This document shows, one piece after another, positions 16,486-24,376 of a DNA stretch of 64,000 bases (the first letter of the stretch is position 1; each line of letters starts with the position of its first letter). A program made the position numbers and the translations under genes. The notes below the pieces were generated by a model. That model ran no database searches, was not told the origin of the DNA, and saw only the letters and a program-made list of their open reading frames with translations. The DNA is from Mycolicibacterium mageritense (lineage in GTDB: Bacteria > Actinomycetota > Actinomycetes > Mycobacteriales > Mycobacteriaceae): positions 1,550,001 to 1,614,000 of the forward strand of contig NZ_AP022567.1 in assembly GCF_010727475.1 (NCBI RefSeq), read 5' to 3'.

Positions 16486-16869
16486 ATGGCGCGTGCGAGC
16501 GCGCATCACGACGAGTGGGGATACTGGCCGCACCCGGCGTACATGCGCGATCATTGCCTCAGCCGCCGGCAAGCATGGTCCATGAGCCGGCGGTTCGCCG
16601 GTGTCGGCGTCGGTATCGGGGCGGCACGCCTTCGTGAGATCGCGAGCGGGTCGCCCGCCTCGGCCGCCGAACTGGCCGACGTCGATTTCGCTGTCGCGGC
16701 CTCAGAGTTCAAGCACCAGGAGCGGGTCGCGAAGTTCGAGCGGGGCAAGCGGCAGTGTGTGAACTGCCTCGTGATCGTACTGATGGCCCTCGTGCTGCTC
16801 GGCGCCCTGCTGTTCGTGGCGCTCACCGTACTGAGCTTGGCGTTGCACACCACACCGTTCAGCCTTTGA
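16486..16869 (+). CDS. Hypothetical single-pass membrane protein
   Basis: A 127-residue protein I do not recognise. The N-terminal 90 residues are polar and rich in His/Arg (HHDEWGYWPHPAYMRDHCLS at the start), followed by one strong transmembrane segment (CLVIVLMALVLLGALLFVAL, about 95-120) and a short tail. It probably has its N-terminus in the cytoplasm. It starts 58 bp after the acyl-CoA dehydrogenase, and its last 11 bp overlap the convergent hot-dog gene. Frame, length and start look genuine, but function is unknown. Confidence 0.65.
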   Translation: MARASAHHDEWGYWPHPAYMRDHCLSRRQAWSMSRRFAGVGVGIGAARLREIASGSPASAAELADVDFAVAASEFKHQERVAKFERGKRQCVNCLVIVLMALVLLGALLFVALTVLSLALHTTPFSL

Positions 16870-17659
16870 AGTACACCATCTGGTGCGTCGTCGCCAACAG
16901 CGTGCCGGCCCGGCCCCAGATCTGCGCCGACTGGTCGAAGTGGCCCGCCGAGAAGCGTTGTGCCCGTGCCGTGCCCAGCAGGTAGTCGTCGCCCTGCTCG
17001 GCCAGTTGAGCTTCGTCGGCGTGGAAGTACACCGTGAACGAGATGGTGCCGGCCGGGACGAATCCGCCACGGCGCAAGAACACGCGCGGGTAGAAGATGT
17101 CGCAGACCGCGGTGAGCGACGCGAAGTCCAGCGGCCAGGGCGGGTTCCCGCGAACCCACAGCGTCGTGGTCGAGGACTCGGATTCGCCGTCTCCGGGGAC
17201 CGGCGCGGCACCGTCGACAAACCGTACGTCGTAGTTCTGCAACCACGTCACGTCCAGGAACCCGGGCCGCAGCGGGACATCTTCGGGTGCGGGCGCGGGC
17301 GGCGGCGCCGGTTCGGTGTCCGACCAACTGTCCCGCCGCACTCCGAATACCGCTGTGGCCGTGGCTTTCACGTCGCCGTCCTGAGCGAGCTCGACGGTCC
17401 AGTGCTGATTGGACCGGTTGGTGCGCACCACACGAGCGTCGACGTCGAACGCACCGTCGACGATCGGCGCGAGGTAGTTCACCGTGACCGCCACCGGCAG
17501 ACCGAGCACGTCGGGCTGCAACTCGATCGCACGCACCATGGTCGCCGCGGTGATACCGCCGAACGGGCCGACCATGTTTGCCCATTCGGGCACCGTGCGG
17601 CCGCGCAGACGTCGGTCACCGGCGGATTCGAGCGCGATTCCGTTGTCAAAGACGTTCAC
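16859..17659 (-). CDS. Acyl-CoA thioesterase-like double hot-dog protein (TesB type)
   Basis: About 266 residues with two hot-dog halves: the first around MVGPFGGITAATMVRAIELQP, the second around AGTISFTVYFHADEAQLAEQGDDYLL and ending RAGTLLATTHQMVYFKG. It is likely to hydrolyse an acyl-CoA, or at least bind one, in the cytoplasm. The frame is open to 17731, which would overlap the upstream reductase gene; I chose the GTG at 17659, which gives the natural NVFDNGIALE start, though its ribosome site is weak. Third gene of the Rieske oxygenase / DapB-like reductase operon, so its substrate may be a product of that oxygenase. Confidence 0.82.
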   Translation of the reverse strand: MNVFDNGIALESAGDRRLRGRTVPEWANMVGPFGGITAATMVRAIELQPDVLGLPVAVTVNYLAPIVDGAFDVDARVVRTNRSNQHWTVELAQDGDVKATATAVFGVRRDSWSDTEPAPPPAPAPEDVPLRPGFLDVTWLQNYDVRFVDGAAPVPGDGESESSTTTLWVRGNPPWPLDFASLTAVCDIFYPRVFLRRGGFVPAGTISFTVYFHADEAQLAEQGDDYLLGTARAQRFSAGHFDQSAQIWGRAGTLLATTHQMVYFKG

Positions 17660-17711
17660 AGCCCGGACTTTACCCAGGGCCGCCGGGCGGACCAGAGCCG
17701 GTCGCCCACCG

Positions 17712-18782
17712 TCAGGTGAAGCGGCCCGCAAAGGCCCGCAACGGAAGGTCGGCGCTCGTGAGCAGCCCCGGCGGCGCCTCGACCACCGACTTGATGGCGT
17801 TCAGCGCGGGCAGTCCGGTGACCGTCATCCCGATCGATGCGAAGCTGCTGGGGTCCGACAGGTCCACCCCGGGCTTCGGGAAGATCATGTGCTTGTTGTA
17901 GATGCACGGATCGCCCATGATCTGAGTGATATAGCAGCCCTTGATATCCCAGCTGGGATCGGTGTGCGGGGTCATCTGCCATTCCAGGTGTGTCTCGATC
18001 TTGGGCACCCCGTCCACCAGGCCCTGGTACTTGATGTAGTTGCCGCCGAGCGAGCCCTTGGGCAGGTGGTACCAGCCGAGGTCGACATCTTTGGTGCACG
18101 CCCCGAGCTCGTAGCTGAACTTCACCTCGTCGAGCCGCACATCGAAGCAGTCCGCCATCAATAGCACGCTGTCGGCGAACACCCGGGTGTACTTCTCCAG
18201 CATGCTCGGCAACCGCGGATCGTCGACCGGCAGCCCGTAGCCGACCTCCTTCCAGGTGTCGGCAGAATGGTGGCAGGACACGTCGACGGATTCGATGGTG
18301 GTGACGTTCTCGATCTCGGCCACGTCAGCCGAACACACCACGCCCAGAATCTGATTGAGGCCGGGGTTCATGCCGGTGCCATAGAACGTCGAACCGCCTT
18401 TTGCGCACGCGGCGGCGAGCACCTGGGACACCGGTTTGCCGGACGGGTGCGCGTGATTGGTGTCGCGGTGCCAGCCGGTGATCCAGTCGGCCGTGGTGAC
18501 GATGTCGATACCCGCCTCAAGGACTTTCACGTACAAGTCCTCGTCGGGAAACACTCCGTGAAACGTCACGACGTCGGGCTTGGCCGCGATGATGTCGTCG
18601 ACGGATCCCGTCGCGGTCACACCGTTCGGCTCGAGCCCGGCGATCTCGCCGGCATCCCGGCCGACCTTTTCCGGTGTGTAACAGTGCAACCCGATGAGCT
18701 CCAGATCGGGGTGGGCCGCAATGCGTTTGATCATCTCGGTGCCGACATTGCCGGTGGCGACCTGGAAGACGCGTATGGTCAT
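17712..18782 (-). CDS. DapB-like NAD(P)-dependent oxidoreductase
   Basis: A 356-residue protein with an N-terminal Rossmann fold (VFQVATGNVGTEMIKRIAAHP) of the dihydrodipicolinate-reductase type. Actinobacterial members of this family usually sit in catabolic clusters rather than in lysine synthesis, and related enzymes include 2,4-diaminopentanoate dehydrogenase. Marked segments are TFHGVFPDEDLY, GTGMNPGLNQILGVVCS and HLEWQMTPHTDPSWDIKGCY. It lies 6 bp downstream of the Rieske oxygenase stop, so the two are co-transcribed. The reaction is probably reduction or oxidation of an oxygenase product; substrate unknown. Confidence 0.82.
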   Translation of the reverse strand: MTIRVFQVATGNVGTEMIKRIAAHPDLELIGLHCYTPEKVGRDAGEIAGLEPNGVTATGSVDDIIAAKPDVVTFHGVFPDEDLYVKVLEAGIDIVTTADWITGWHRDTNHAHPSGKPVSQVLAAACAKGGSTFYGTGMNPGLNQILGVVCSADVAEIENVTTIESVDVSCHHSADTWKEVGYGLPVDDPRLPSMLEKYTRVFADSVLLMADCFDVRLDEVKFSYELGACTKDVDLGWYHLPKGSLGGNYIKYQGLVDGVPKIETHLEWQMTPHTDPSWDIKGCYITQIMGDPCIYNKHMIFPKPGVDLSDPSSFASIGMTVTGLPALNAIKSVVEAPPGLLTSADLPLRAFAGRFT

Positions 18783-18788
18783 GGGATC

Positions 18789-19802
18789 TCAGCCTCTCGT
18801 GGCAAGGTCTGCGGCAGAACCGCCCAGACCGTCAGGGTAAAACTGCATGGCCCACTTGCGAATTGCGGTGAAACCCTCGTACTCCGCGGTGGCCAGCGCG
18901 GGCGGGTCGGAATAGCGCTGGTGCGACCAGATGTGGATGTCCTGGGTGAACTGGCGGATCACCTCGTCACCGAACAGCCGCGCCCGGTCCGCGGTCTTCT
19001 GGTCGTCACGTCCGGGTGTGCGCCCGATGTACACCATGAACCGCACATCGGAGGTGCGGTCGTCGACCGGGGTGACCGCCGAGATCGTGCGGTTGTCGAT
19101 CATGCCCCAGCTCTTGGTCACCGCGATGCCCAGACCGCCGTTGATGGCCTCGACACCGCTGTTGACGTCCTCGATCTTCTGGGCGTCGTCACCTTCGAAG
19201 GTGATCGTGAAATCGACGTAGGACCACGGTTCACCGAAGTCGTGCCGGGTGAACACGGGCACGATCGGCGTTTGGTGCACGAACTTGAAATGCGCGAAGT
19301 CCACACCGTTTTCGAGGACGTACTGGGGGTGCAGTTCGAGCTGTTCACGGAACAGGCGTTGCTGCGGGTAATAGTCGGCCGCGGTCTTGTCACCGAAATC
19401 GGCAAAGATGTCGGGTACGTCGAAGTGCGGTGCCCGCCCCTCGGCGTCGTGCCAGATGTAGACCGACGCATTGCGCTCGACCACGGGATACGTGCGCATG
19501 CGCCTGCCGCGGTTCGGCCTGTCCTGGTACGGGATGCACACGTTGCGGCCTTCGTGGTTCCACTGCCAGCCGTGGAAGGGGCACTGGATCACCTCGCCCA
19601 CCACGTGGCCGCCGAAGCCCAGGTGCGCGCCGAGGTGCTCGCAGTAGGCGTCCATGACCGTCAACTGCCCGGATTGCGCACGCCACGCGATCATTTCGCG
19701 ATCGAAGTACTTCATCCGGTGCACGTCGCCGACCGCGACCTCATCCGACCAGGCGACCTGAAACCAGCCTGTCGGTTTCATCGACAACGGCGGCTTTGCC
19801 AT
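18789..19802 (-). CDS. Rieske non-haem iron oxygenase (KshA-like)
   Basis: A 337-residue terminal oxygenase. The Rieske [2Fe-2S] ligands are in CEHLGAHLGFGG and CPFHGWQW (Cys-X-His...Cys-X2-His). The mononuclear iron site is in ENGVDFAHFKFVH, giving the Asp-X2-His-X4-His pattern found in KshA, the 3-ketosteroid 9-alpha-hydroxylase oxygenase. It needs a separate reductase, not seen here. The ATG at 19802 was chosen because the longer frame runs into the divergent TetR gene. First gene of a three-gene operon with the DapB-like and hot-dog genes. Steroid or other polycyclic substrates are plausible from family knowledge; the true substrate is open. Confidence 0.9.
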   Translation of the reverse strand: MAKPPLSMKPTGWFQVAWSDEVAVGDVHRMKYFDREMIAWRAQSGQLTVMDAYCEHLGAHLGFGGHVVGEVIQCPFHGWQWNHEGRNVCIPYQDRPNRGRRMRTYPVVERNASVYIWHDAEGRAPHFDVPDIFADFGDKTAADYYPQQRLFREQLELHPQYVLENGVDFAHFKFVHQTPIVPVFTRHDFGEPWSYVDFTITFEGDDAQKIEDVNSGVEAINGGLGIAVTKSWGMIDNRTISAVTPVDDRTSDVRFMVYIGRTPGRDDQKTADRARLFGDEVIRQFTQDIHIWSHQRYSDPPALATAEYEGFTAIRKWAMQFYPDGLGGSAADLATRG

Positions 19803-19808
19803 GACCCC

Positions 19809-19828
19809 TAGAATCACAGAGGGTTCTA
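19809..19828. promoter_or_regulatory. Candidate TetR operator between the Rieske operon and its TetR gene
   Basis: TAGAA (19809-19813) faces TTCTA (19824-19828) with a 10-bp spacer, inside the 57-bp divergent gap. Its place suits a site through which the TetR protein at 19860 represses both directions. Arms are short, so confidence is modest. Confidence 0.45.
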
Positions 19829-19859
19829 TCAAAGTCAATACTCGCGTAGCATCCCGGAG

Positions 19860-20462
19860 GTGACCGAGCGGCGCACCAACCGGCGGGGGCAGGCCAGCCG
19901 CGAGAGCATGCTGGACGCGGCGTTGCATGCGCTCGCCTCCGGCGCCCCCGGCTCGGTTTCGGGCAATCGCATCGCCAAAGATGCTGGGGCAACGTGGGGC
20001 ACGGTCAAATACCAATTCGGCGACATCGACGGACTCTGGGCAGCCGTGCTGCGCTACACCGCCGAACGCCGGGGACAGATGCCGTCACACGCGGTGCCGC
20101 ACGGAACCCTTCCGGAGCGTGTCGCCGGGATCCTCGACGCCATGTACCACGGGCTGACCGCTACGGATTCCCGCGCGATCGAGAACCTGCGCGCCGCGCT
20201 GCCCCGGGACAGGGCGGAATTGGAGCGCCTTTTCCCGCAGACTGCCGCGGAGCTCTCGTCGTGGCAACGGACGTGGATCGAGGCCTGCCAGAAGGCTTTT
20301 GCCGATCTCGACGTCGATCCCGACCGGGTGCGCGAGGTCGCGCTGTTCATCCCCGGCGCGATGCGCGGCATCACGTCGGAACGGCAGTTGGGCACCTACA
20401 TCGACCTCGACGAGGCGAGACGCGCACTGTCCAATGCGATCGTCGCGTATCTGGAGAACTGA
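19860..20462 (+). CDS. TetR-family transcriptional regulator
   Basis: A 200-residue TetR protein. The N-terminal helix-turn-helix is in LDAALHALASGAPGSVSGNR followed by IAKDAGATWGTVKYQFGDIDGLW (recognition helix TWGTVKYQF, residues 42-52). The rest is an all-helical ligand and dimer domain. The GTG start sits directly after CCGGAG. It is divergent from the Rieske oxygenase operon, so it most likely controls that operon in response to the oxygenase substrate or a CoA derivative. Confidence 0.9.
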   Translation: MTERRTNRRGQASRESMLDAALHALASGAPGSVSGNRIAKDAGATWGTVKYQFGDIDGLWAAVLRYTAERRGQMPSHAVPHGTLPERVAGILDAMYHGLTATDSRAIENLRAALPRDRAELERLFPQTAAELSSWQRTWIEACQKAFADLDVDPDRVREVALFIPGAMRGITSERQLGTYIDLDEARRALSNAIVAYLEN

Positions 20463-20503
20463 CAGGCCCGGCGTGTCGCGCCCGGCCGGCGCCTATCGTT
20501 TCG

Positions 20504-20527
20504 CCCGCCTGTTAGCGACAAAGTCGC
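20504..20527. repeat. Palindromic repeat family 2, copy 1 (CCCGCCT...GCGACAAAGTCGC)
   Basis: CCCGCCT followed by the 13-bp inverted repeat GCGAC-AAA-GTCGC (20515-20527), 50 bp after the TetR stop. Two more copies occur within 270 bp. The gap 20463-20836 holds these repeats and no convincing gene. Confidence 0.65.
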
Positions 20528-20631
20528 GGAGTTCGCCGCACGGGCACCATCGGCAACTGCCGTCACAGATGCGATCGACACTTGTGCCCCGTCCCGCCCT
20601 ATTCGCCTCGTAGGCAACAGATTTCGGCGTG

Positions 20632-20656
20632 CCCGCCTACGCGCGACAAAGTCGCG
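20632..20656. repeat. Palindromic repeat family 2, copy 2
   Basis: Same orientation as copy 1: CCCGCCT (20632-20638), then CGCGAC-AAA-GTCGCG (20642-20656 region). The stem is one base pair longer than in copy 1. Confidence 0.65.
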
Positions 20657-20768
20657 GACAGCCGGGCCCGGGGCAGGTGAGCAACAACTCGATTCCTGAG
20701 GCTGGCCGGACTGGTGGGATGTTTCCCTTGGGACATAAGCGCTTCAAGTGCCTCAAGGGGCTGATTCT

Positions 20769-20791
20769 GCGACTTTGTCGCAAACAGGCGG
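20769..20791. repeat. Palindromic repeat family 2, copy 3, inverted
   Basis: GCGAC-TTT-GTCGC (20769-20781), then AGGCGGG (20785-20791), in the opposite orientation to copies 1 and 2. The surrounding bases also match copy 1 (GCCTGTT/AACAGGC). The intervening 20726-20760 can form a weak CCCTTG...CAAGGG stem. Confidence 0.65.
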
Positions 20792-20836
20792 GCACATCGG
20801 TAGTACGCCCGGATCTTGGGACGGGTGTGGCACCAA

Positions 20837-21412
20837 CTACGTCGGCTCATCGAGCATTTGCTGCAACCGCTCGCCCACGCGATCCAACGGGTCGGTGCTG
20901 CGCTCGGCGCGGCACATGGCCACGGCTCCTTCCACCGCCGCGACGATCAAGGTGGCCGTCCCCGTGGCGTCGTCACGACCGGCGCCGTGGTCGCGCAACG
21001 CCGCCGCGAGGATCGAGACCCAGTTGCTGAACGCGAACACCGCCGCTTCACGTGGGGCACTGCCGTCGTCGGGCACGTCCTCGACACAGACCGCGAGCAC
21101 GGGGCACCCGGCGCGGAACTCGCTGTCCACCAGGATTTCCCGCCACATCCCGAGAAACTGCCGCAAGCCTTCGCGGGGACCGGCGGCCATGGCGTCGGAA
21201 AGCGCTCGGGCCGTGAGGTCGTCGGCCCAGCGCACGGCCTCGGCAGCGAGTTGATACTTGCCGCCGGGAAAATAGTGATAGGTCGAGCCCAGCGGGGCGC
21301 CCGCATGCTTGGCCACTTCCCGCACACTGGCGGCATTCAGGCCCCGCCGCCGCAGCATGTCCGCGGTTCCCGCGACCAGGCGCCCGCGCGCGTCACCCGT
21401 GGCCTCCGGCAT
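20837..21412 (-). CDS. TetR-family transcriptional regulator
   Basis: A 191-residue TetR protein. The DNA-binding part is GTADMLRRRGLNAASVREVAK, then HAGAPLGSTYHYFPGGKYQL (recognition helix LGSTYHYF). The C-terminal domain (FRAGCPVLAVCVEDVP) resembles the LmrA/YxaF-like group with the conserved GC pair. The ATG at 21412 has a strong AGGAGG six bases upstream; an earlier ATG at 21442 would lie inside the operator. No divergent partner gene is present, so self-control through 21427-21479 is the simplest role. Confidence 0.88.
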   Translation of the reverse strand: MPEATGDARGRLVAGTADMLRRRGLNAASVREVAKHAGAPLGSTYHYFPGGKYQLAAEAVRWADDLTARALSDAMAAGPREGLRQFLGMWREILVDSEFRAGCPVLAVCVEDVPDDGSAPREAAVFAFSNWVSILAAALRDHGAGRDDATGTATLIVAAVEGAVAMCRAERSTDPLDRVGERLQQMLDEPT

Positions 21413-21426
21413 TCCGCCCTCCTCGC

Positions 21427-21479
21427 CTATAACAGTCGTCATAGTCTAGCCTGCCAGCCAGTTATGACGAGTGTTATAG
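21427..21479. promoter_or_regulatory. Double operator of the TetR at 20837-21412
   Basis: CTATAACAGTCGTCATA (21427-21443) and its inverse TATGACGAGTGTTATAG (21463-21479) match at 16 of 17 positions across a 19-bp centre. The pair lies 15 bp upstream of the TetR start codon. It is probably a two-dimer autoregulatory operator overlapping the promoter. Confidence 0.7.
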
Positions 21480-21515
21480 AGGATGGTGCGCGAGTTGCAT
21501 TTCGTCCGTAGCGGC

Positions 21516-21539
21516 GAGCCCGGCGTGCAGTCCGGGCTC
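21516..21539. terminator. GC-rich hairpin GAGCCCGG...CCGGGCTC
   Basis: A perfect 8-bp stem with an 8-base loop in the gap between the GABA operon end and the TetR promoter. It has no U-tract. It could stop transcription coming out of gabD on the minus strand together with the palindrome at 21562. Confidence 0.45.
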
Positions 21540-21561
21540 AAGAATCGGACGTAGCTCAAGA

Positions 21562-21598
21562 CTGAAGATTGCAGTCACTGGGTGACGGCAATCTTCAG
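21562..21598. repeat. Palindromic repeat family 3, copy at the end of gabD
   Basis: CTGAAGATTGC (21562-21572) and GCAATCTTCAG (21588-21598) enclose GTCAC-TGG-GTGAC, giving a near-perfect 37-bp palindrome 10 bp after the gabD stop (minus strand). Two diverged copies lie at 33203 and 33295. It is likely to act as a transcription stop or REP-like element. Confidence 0.7.
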
Positions 21599-21608
21599 CT
21601 CAAGCGCG

Positions 21609-23063
21609 TCACGCGAAATCGACGCTGAAGTACTGCGTTTCCTGGAACTCGTGCAGGCCTTCGCGGGCGCCCTCGCGGCCCAGTCCACTCTGCTTCATGC
21701 CGCCGAAGGGTGCCGAAGGATCGGACACGATGCCGCGGTTGATGCCGATCATGCCCGCGTCGAAGGACTCGGCGAGACGCAGCGCGTCCTGCAGCCGGCC
21801 TGCGTAAACATAAGCAGCCAAGCCGTATTCGGTGTCGTTGACCCAGCGCAGCAGCTCGTCCTCGGTCTCCCACACCACGACGGGCGCAACCGGGCCGAAG
21901 ATCTCGTCGCTCAGGATGGCCGCATCGGGTGCAACCCCGGTCAGCAGTGTCGGCGGCACGAACCAGCCACCGGAGGGCGCGTCTGCAGAGGCGGCGACCA
22001 CGGCTCCGGCCTCGACCGCGGCGGCGATCGCGGCACTCACCCGCTCGGCCGCGCGGGCGCTCACGAGCGGTCCGATCTCCGACGCGGGATCCGATGCCGG
22101 GCCGACGCGCAGCGCGGCAACCTCGGCACCGAAGGCCGCGACGAACTCGTCGACCACGGACGCGTGCACGTAGAACCGGTTGGCCGCGGTGCAGGCCTGC
22201 CCGCCGCCGCGGAACTTCGCGATCATCGCGCCCTGCACGGCCGCCGCGACATCGGCATCGGCGGTCACGACGAACGGCGCGTTGCCGCCGAGTTCCATGC
22301 TGGCGTTGACGATCCGGTCGGCGGCCTGCTTGAGCAACACCCGGCCGATCCCGGTGGACCCGGTGAACGAGATCTTGCGGACCCGCTCGTCGGCCAGCCA
22401 CTCCGACACCACCGCGGCGGCATCGGTGGTGGGCACCACGTTGACCACACCGTCGGGCACCCCCGCGTCGGAGAGGATCCGGGCCACCGCCAGCGCGGTC
22501 AGCGGGGTCTCGGCGGCGGGTTTGAGCACCACGGTGCAGCCCGCGGCGAGCGCGGGAGCGATCTTGCGCGTCGCCATGGCAGCCGGGAAGTTCCACGGCG
22601 TCACCAGGGCCGCCACCCCTACCGGCTTGTGCGTCACCAGGGTTCGGGCCCCGCCCGCCGGGCTGACCCCGTAACCGCCGTCGGTACGCACCGCTTCCTC
22701 GCTGAACCAGCGGAAGAACTCGGCGGCGTACATCACCTCGGCGCGCGCGTCGGCCTGCGACTTGCCGTTCTCGGAGCAGATCAGCGCGACCAGCCGGTCG
22801 GCGTCGGCGACCATCAGATCGTATGCGCAGCGCAGGATTTCACTGCGCTTGCGCGGCGCCACCGCGGCCCAGCCGCGGAACGCCCGGTGTGCGGCGTCGA
22901 CCGCCGAGCGGGCGTCGGACACGGTGCCGTCGGCGACCTCGACGATGACCTTGCCGGTGGCCGGGTCGTGGACATCGAAAGTCGAAGCGGCCCCGTGGGC
23001 CTGGCCGTCGATGAGGATGCCGTGCTTGGCGTCCAGTTCGGCGATCACGGTGTGGGTGTTCAC
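21609..23063 (-). CDS. gabD: Succinate-semialdehyde dehydrogenase
   Basis: A 484-residue NAD(P)-dependent aldehyde dehydrogenase that turns succinate semialdehyde into succinate. The general base Glu257 (MELGGNAP) and the nucleophile Cys291 (GGGQACTAANRF) are present, with TPWNFPAAMATRK and FTGSTGIGR in the cofactor fold. The length fits GabD. The frame is open to 23279, but that would enter the upstream gene. The GTG at 23063 leaves a 20-bp gap after the glutamate dehydrogenase stop and gives a normal N-terminus. Third gene of the gabT-gdh-gabD operon, completing conversion of GABA to succinate. Confidence 0.88.
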   Translation of the reverse strand: MNTHTVIAELDAKHGILIDGQAHGAASTFDVHDPATGKVIVEVADGTVSDARSAVDAAHRAFRGWAAVAPRKRSEILRCAYDLMVADADRLVALICSENGKSQADARAEVMYAAEFFRWFSEEAVRTDGGYGVSPAGGARTLVTHKPVGVAALVTPWNFPAAMATRKIAPALAAGCTVVLKPAAETPLTALAVARILSDAGVPDGVVNVVPTTDAAAVVSEWLADERVRKISFTGSTGIGRVLLKQAADRIVNASMELGGNAPFVVTADADVAAAVQGAMIAKFRGGGQACTAANRFYVHASVVDEFVAAFGAEVAALRVGPASDPASEIGPLVSARAAERVSAAIAAAVEAGAVVAASADAPSGGWFVPPTLLTGVAPDAAILSDEIFGPVAPVVVWETEDELLRWVNDTEYGLAAYVYAGRLQDALRLAESFDAGMIGINRGIVSDPSAPFGGMKQSGLGREGAREGLHEFQETQYFSVDFA

Positions 23064-23083
23064 GGTGTTCCTGTCTATCGAGA

Positions 23084-24376
23084 TTACGGGTAGAGCCCGC
23101 GCAGCTGGGCGGCCTGCGCGACGCGTTCGACGGCCAGGCACGTGGCCGCGGTGCGCAGCGGCAGGTTCAGTTTCGCGGCGTGCGCGCTGACCTCGTCCCA
23201 CGCGGTGAGCATGCGTTCGGCCAGTCGGGACTCGACCTCGTCGGCCCGCCACCAGTACGCCTGATTCGCTTGCACCCATTCGAAATACGACACGATGACG
23301 CCGCCGGCATTGGCCAGGATGTCCGGCACCACGAGTCGGCCCGCGTCGTTGAGCACCAGGTCGGCCTCCGGGGTGGTGGGGCCGTTGGCGCCCTCGACGA
23401 TCACGCGAGCGCGGATGCGGTGGGCGTTGCCCTCGTGGATGACGCCTTCGATCGCGGCGGGCACCAGCAGATCGACGTCGCTCTCCAGCAGGTCGGCACC
23501 GGAGATCTCGACGCCGCCTGCGAAGCCGACCACGGATCCGGTTGCCGCGACGTGCTCTTCGAGCGCGGGCACGTCGAGACCCGCGGCGTTGGCGACCGCT
23601 CCGTACTGGTCGGAGACCGCGACGACGCGGACGCCGTTATCGAACAGGAAGCGCGCCGCGTGGCTGCCGACCTTGCCGAAACCCTGTACGGCGGCCGTGG
23701 ATCCGTCGACCGTGATGCCACGCGAACGCAGCGCGGCCAGGGCCACGTGCACCACACCGCGCGACGTCGCGGTGGCACGGCCCAGTGAGCCGCCGAGGCT
23801 CACGGGCTTGCCTGTGGTGACGCCGAGGACCGTATGTCCCTTCTGCACCGAGTAGGTGTCCATGAGCCACGCCATGGTGTTCTCGTCGGTGCCGACGTCG
23901 GGCGCCGGGATGTCGTGCGCGGGCCCGATGATCGGGCTGATCTCACTGGTGTAGCGGCGCGTGACGCGTTCCAGTTCGGCGGCGCTGTACTGGCGCGGGT
24001 CGATCCGGACGCCGCCCTTGGCACCGCCGTAGGGCACGTCGAGCAGCGCACACTTCCAGGTCATCCACATCGCCAGGGCCCGCACCTCGTCGAGCGTGAC
24101 GTCGGGCGAGTAGCGCAGACCGCCCTTGGCGGGGCCGCGGGACACGTTGTGCTGCACGCGATGTCCGATGAGCAACTCGATCTCACCGTTGTCCCGGCGC
24201 AGCGGGATCCCCACGGTGACCTCACGGCGCGGAGTGGCCAGCACGGTGTACACGCCATCGTCGTAGCCGAGGATCGTGGTCGCCTCGCGCAGCTGCGAGC
24301 GCGCGTCGTCGAGCGGGCTCAGCGCGACGGTCGCTTCAGACGCGACGGCCTGAGGCGCTCCGGTGGTGACGGTCAT
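23084..24376 (-). CDS. Glutamate dehydrogenase (Glu/Leu/Phe/Val family)
   Basis: A 430-residue hexameric-type dehydrogenase. Substrate and catalytic lysines are seen in RGPAKGGLRYS (Lys84), MTWKCALLDVPYGGAKGG (Lys108 and Lys120), and the catalytic Asp is in APDVGTDENTMAWLMDTYS. The dinucleotide motif is GFGKVGSHAARFLFDNG. It interconverts glutamate and 2-oxoglutarate plus ammonium. It overlaps gabT by ATGA and precedes gabD. In this place it can regenerate the 2-oxoglutarate that GabT consumes and release the nitrogen of GABA as ammonium. Confidence 0.9.
   Translation of the reverse strand: MTVTTGAPQAVASEATVALSPLDDARSQLREATTILGYDDGVYTVLATPRREVTVGIPLRRDNGEIELLIGHRVQHNVSRGPAKGGLRYSPDVTLDEVRALAMWMTWKCALLDVPYGGAKGGVRIDPRQYSAAELERVTRRYTSEISPIIGPAHDIPAPDVGTDENTMAWLMDTYSVQKGHTVLGVTTGKPVSLGGSLGRATATSRGVVHVALAALRSRGITVDGSTAAVQGFGKVGSHAARFLFDNGVRVVAVSDQYGAVANAAGLDVPALEEHVAATGSVVGFAGGVEISGADLLESDVDLLVPAAIEGVIHEGNAHRIRARVIVEGANGPTTPEADLVLNDAGRLVVPDILANAGGVIVSYFEWVQANQAYWWRADEVESRLAERMLTAWDEVSAHAAKLNLPLRTAATCLAVERVAQAAQLRGLYP

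Noticed and set aside
18267..19811. 514-codon plus-strand open frame
   Set aside because: Antisense to the DapB-like and Rieske genes, which carry metal and cofactor motifs. No motif seen in the shadow.
20504..20791. CRISPR-like array
   Set aside because: Three short units with uneven spacing and mixed orientation, and no cas genes.
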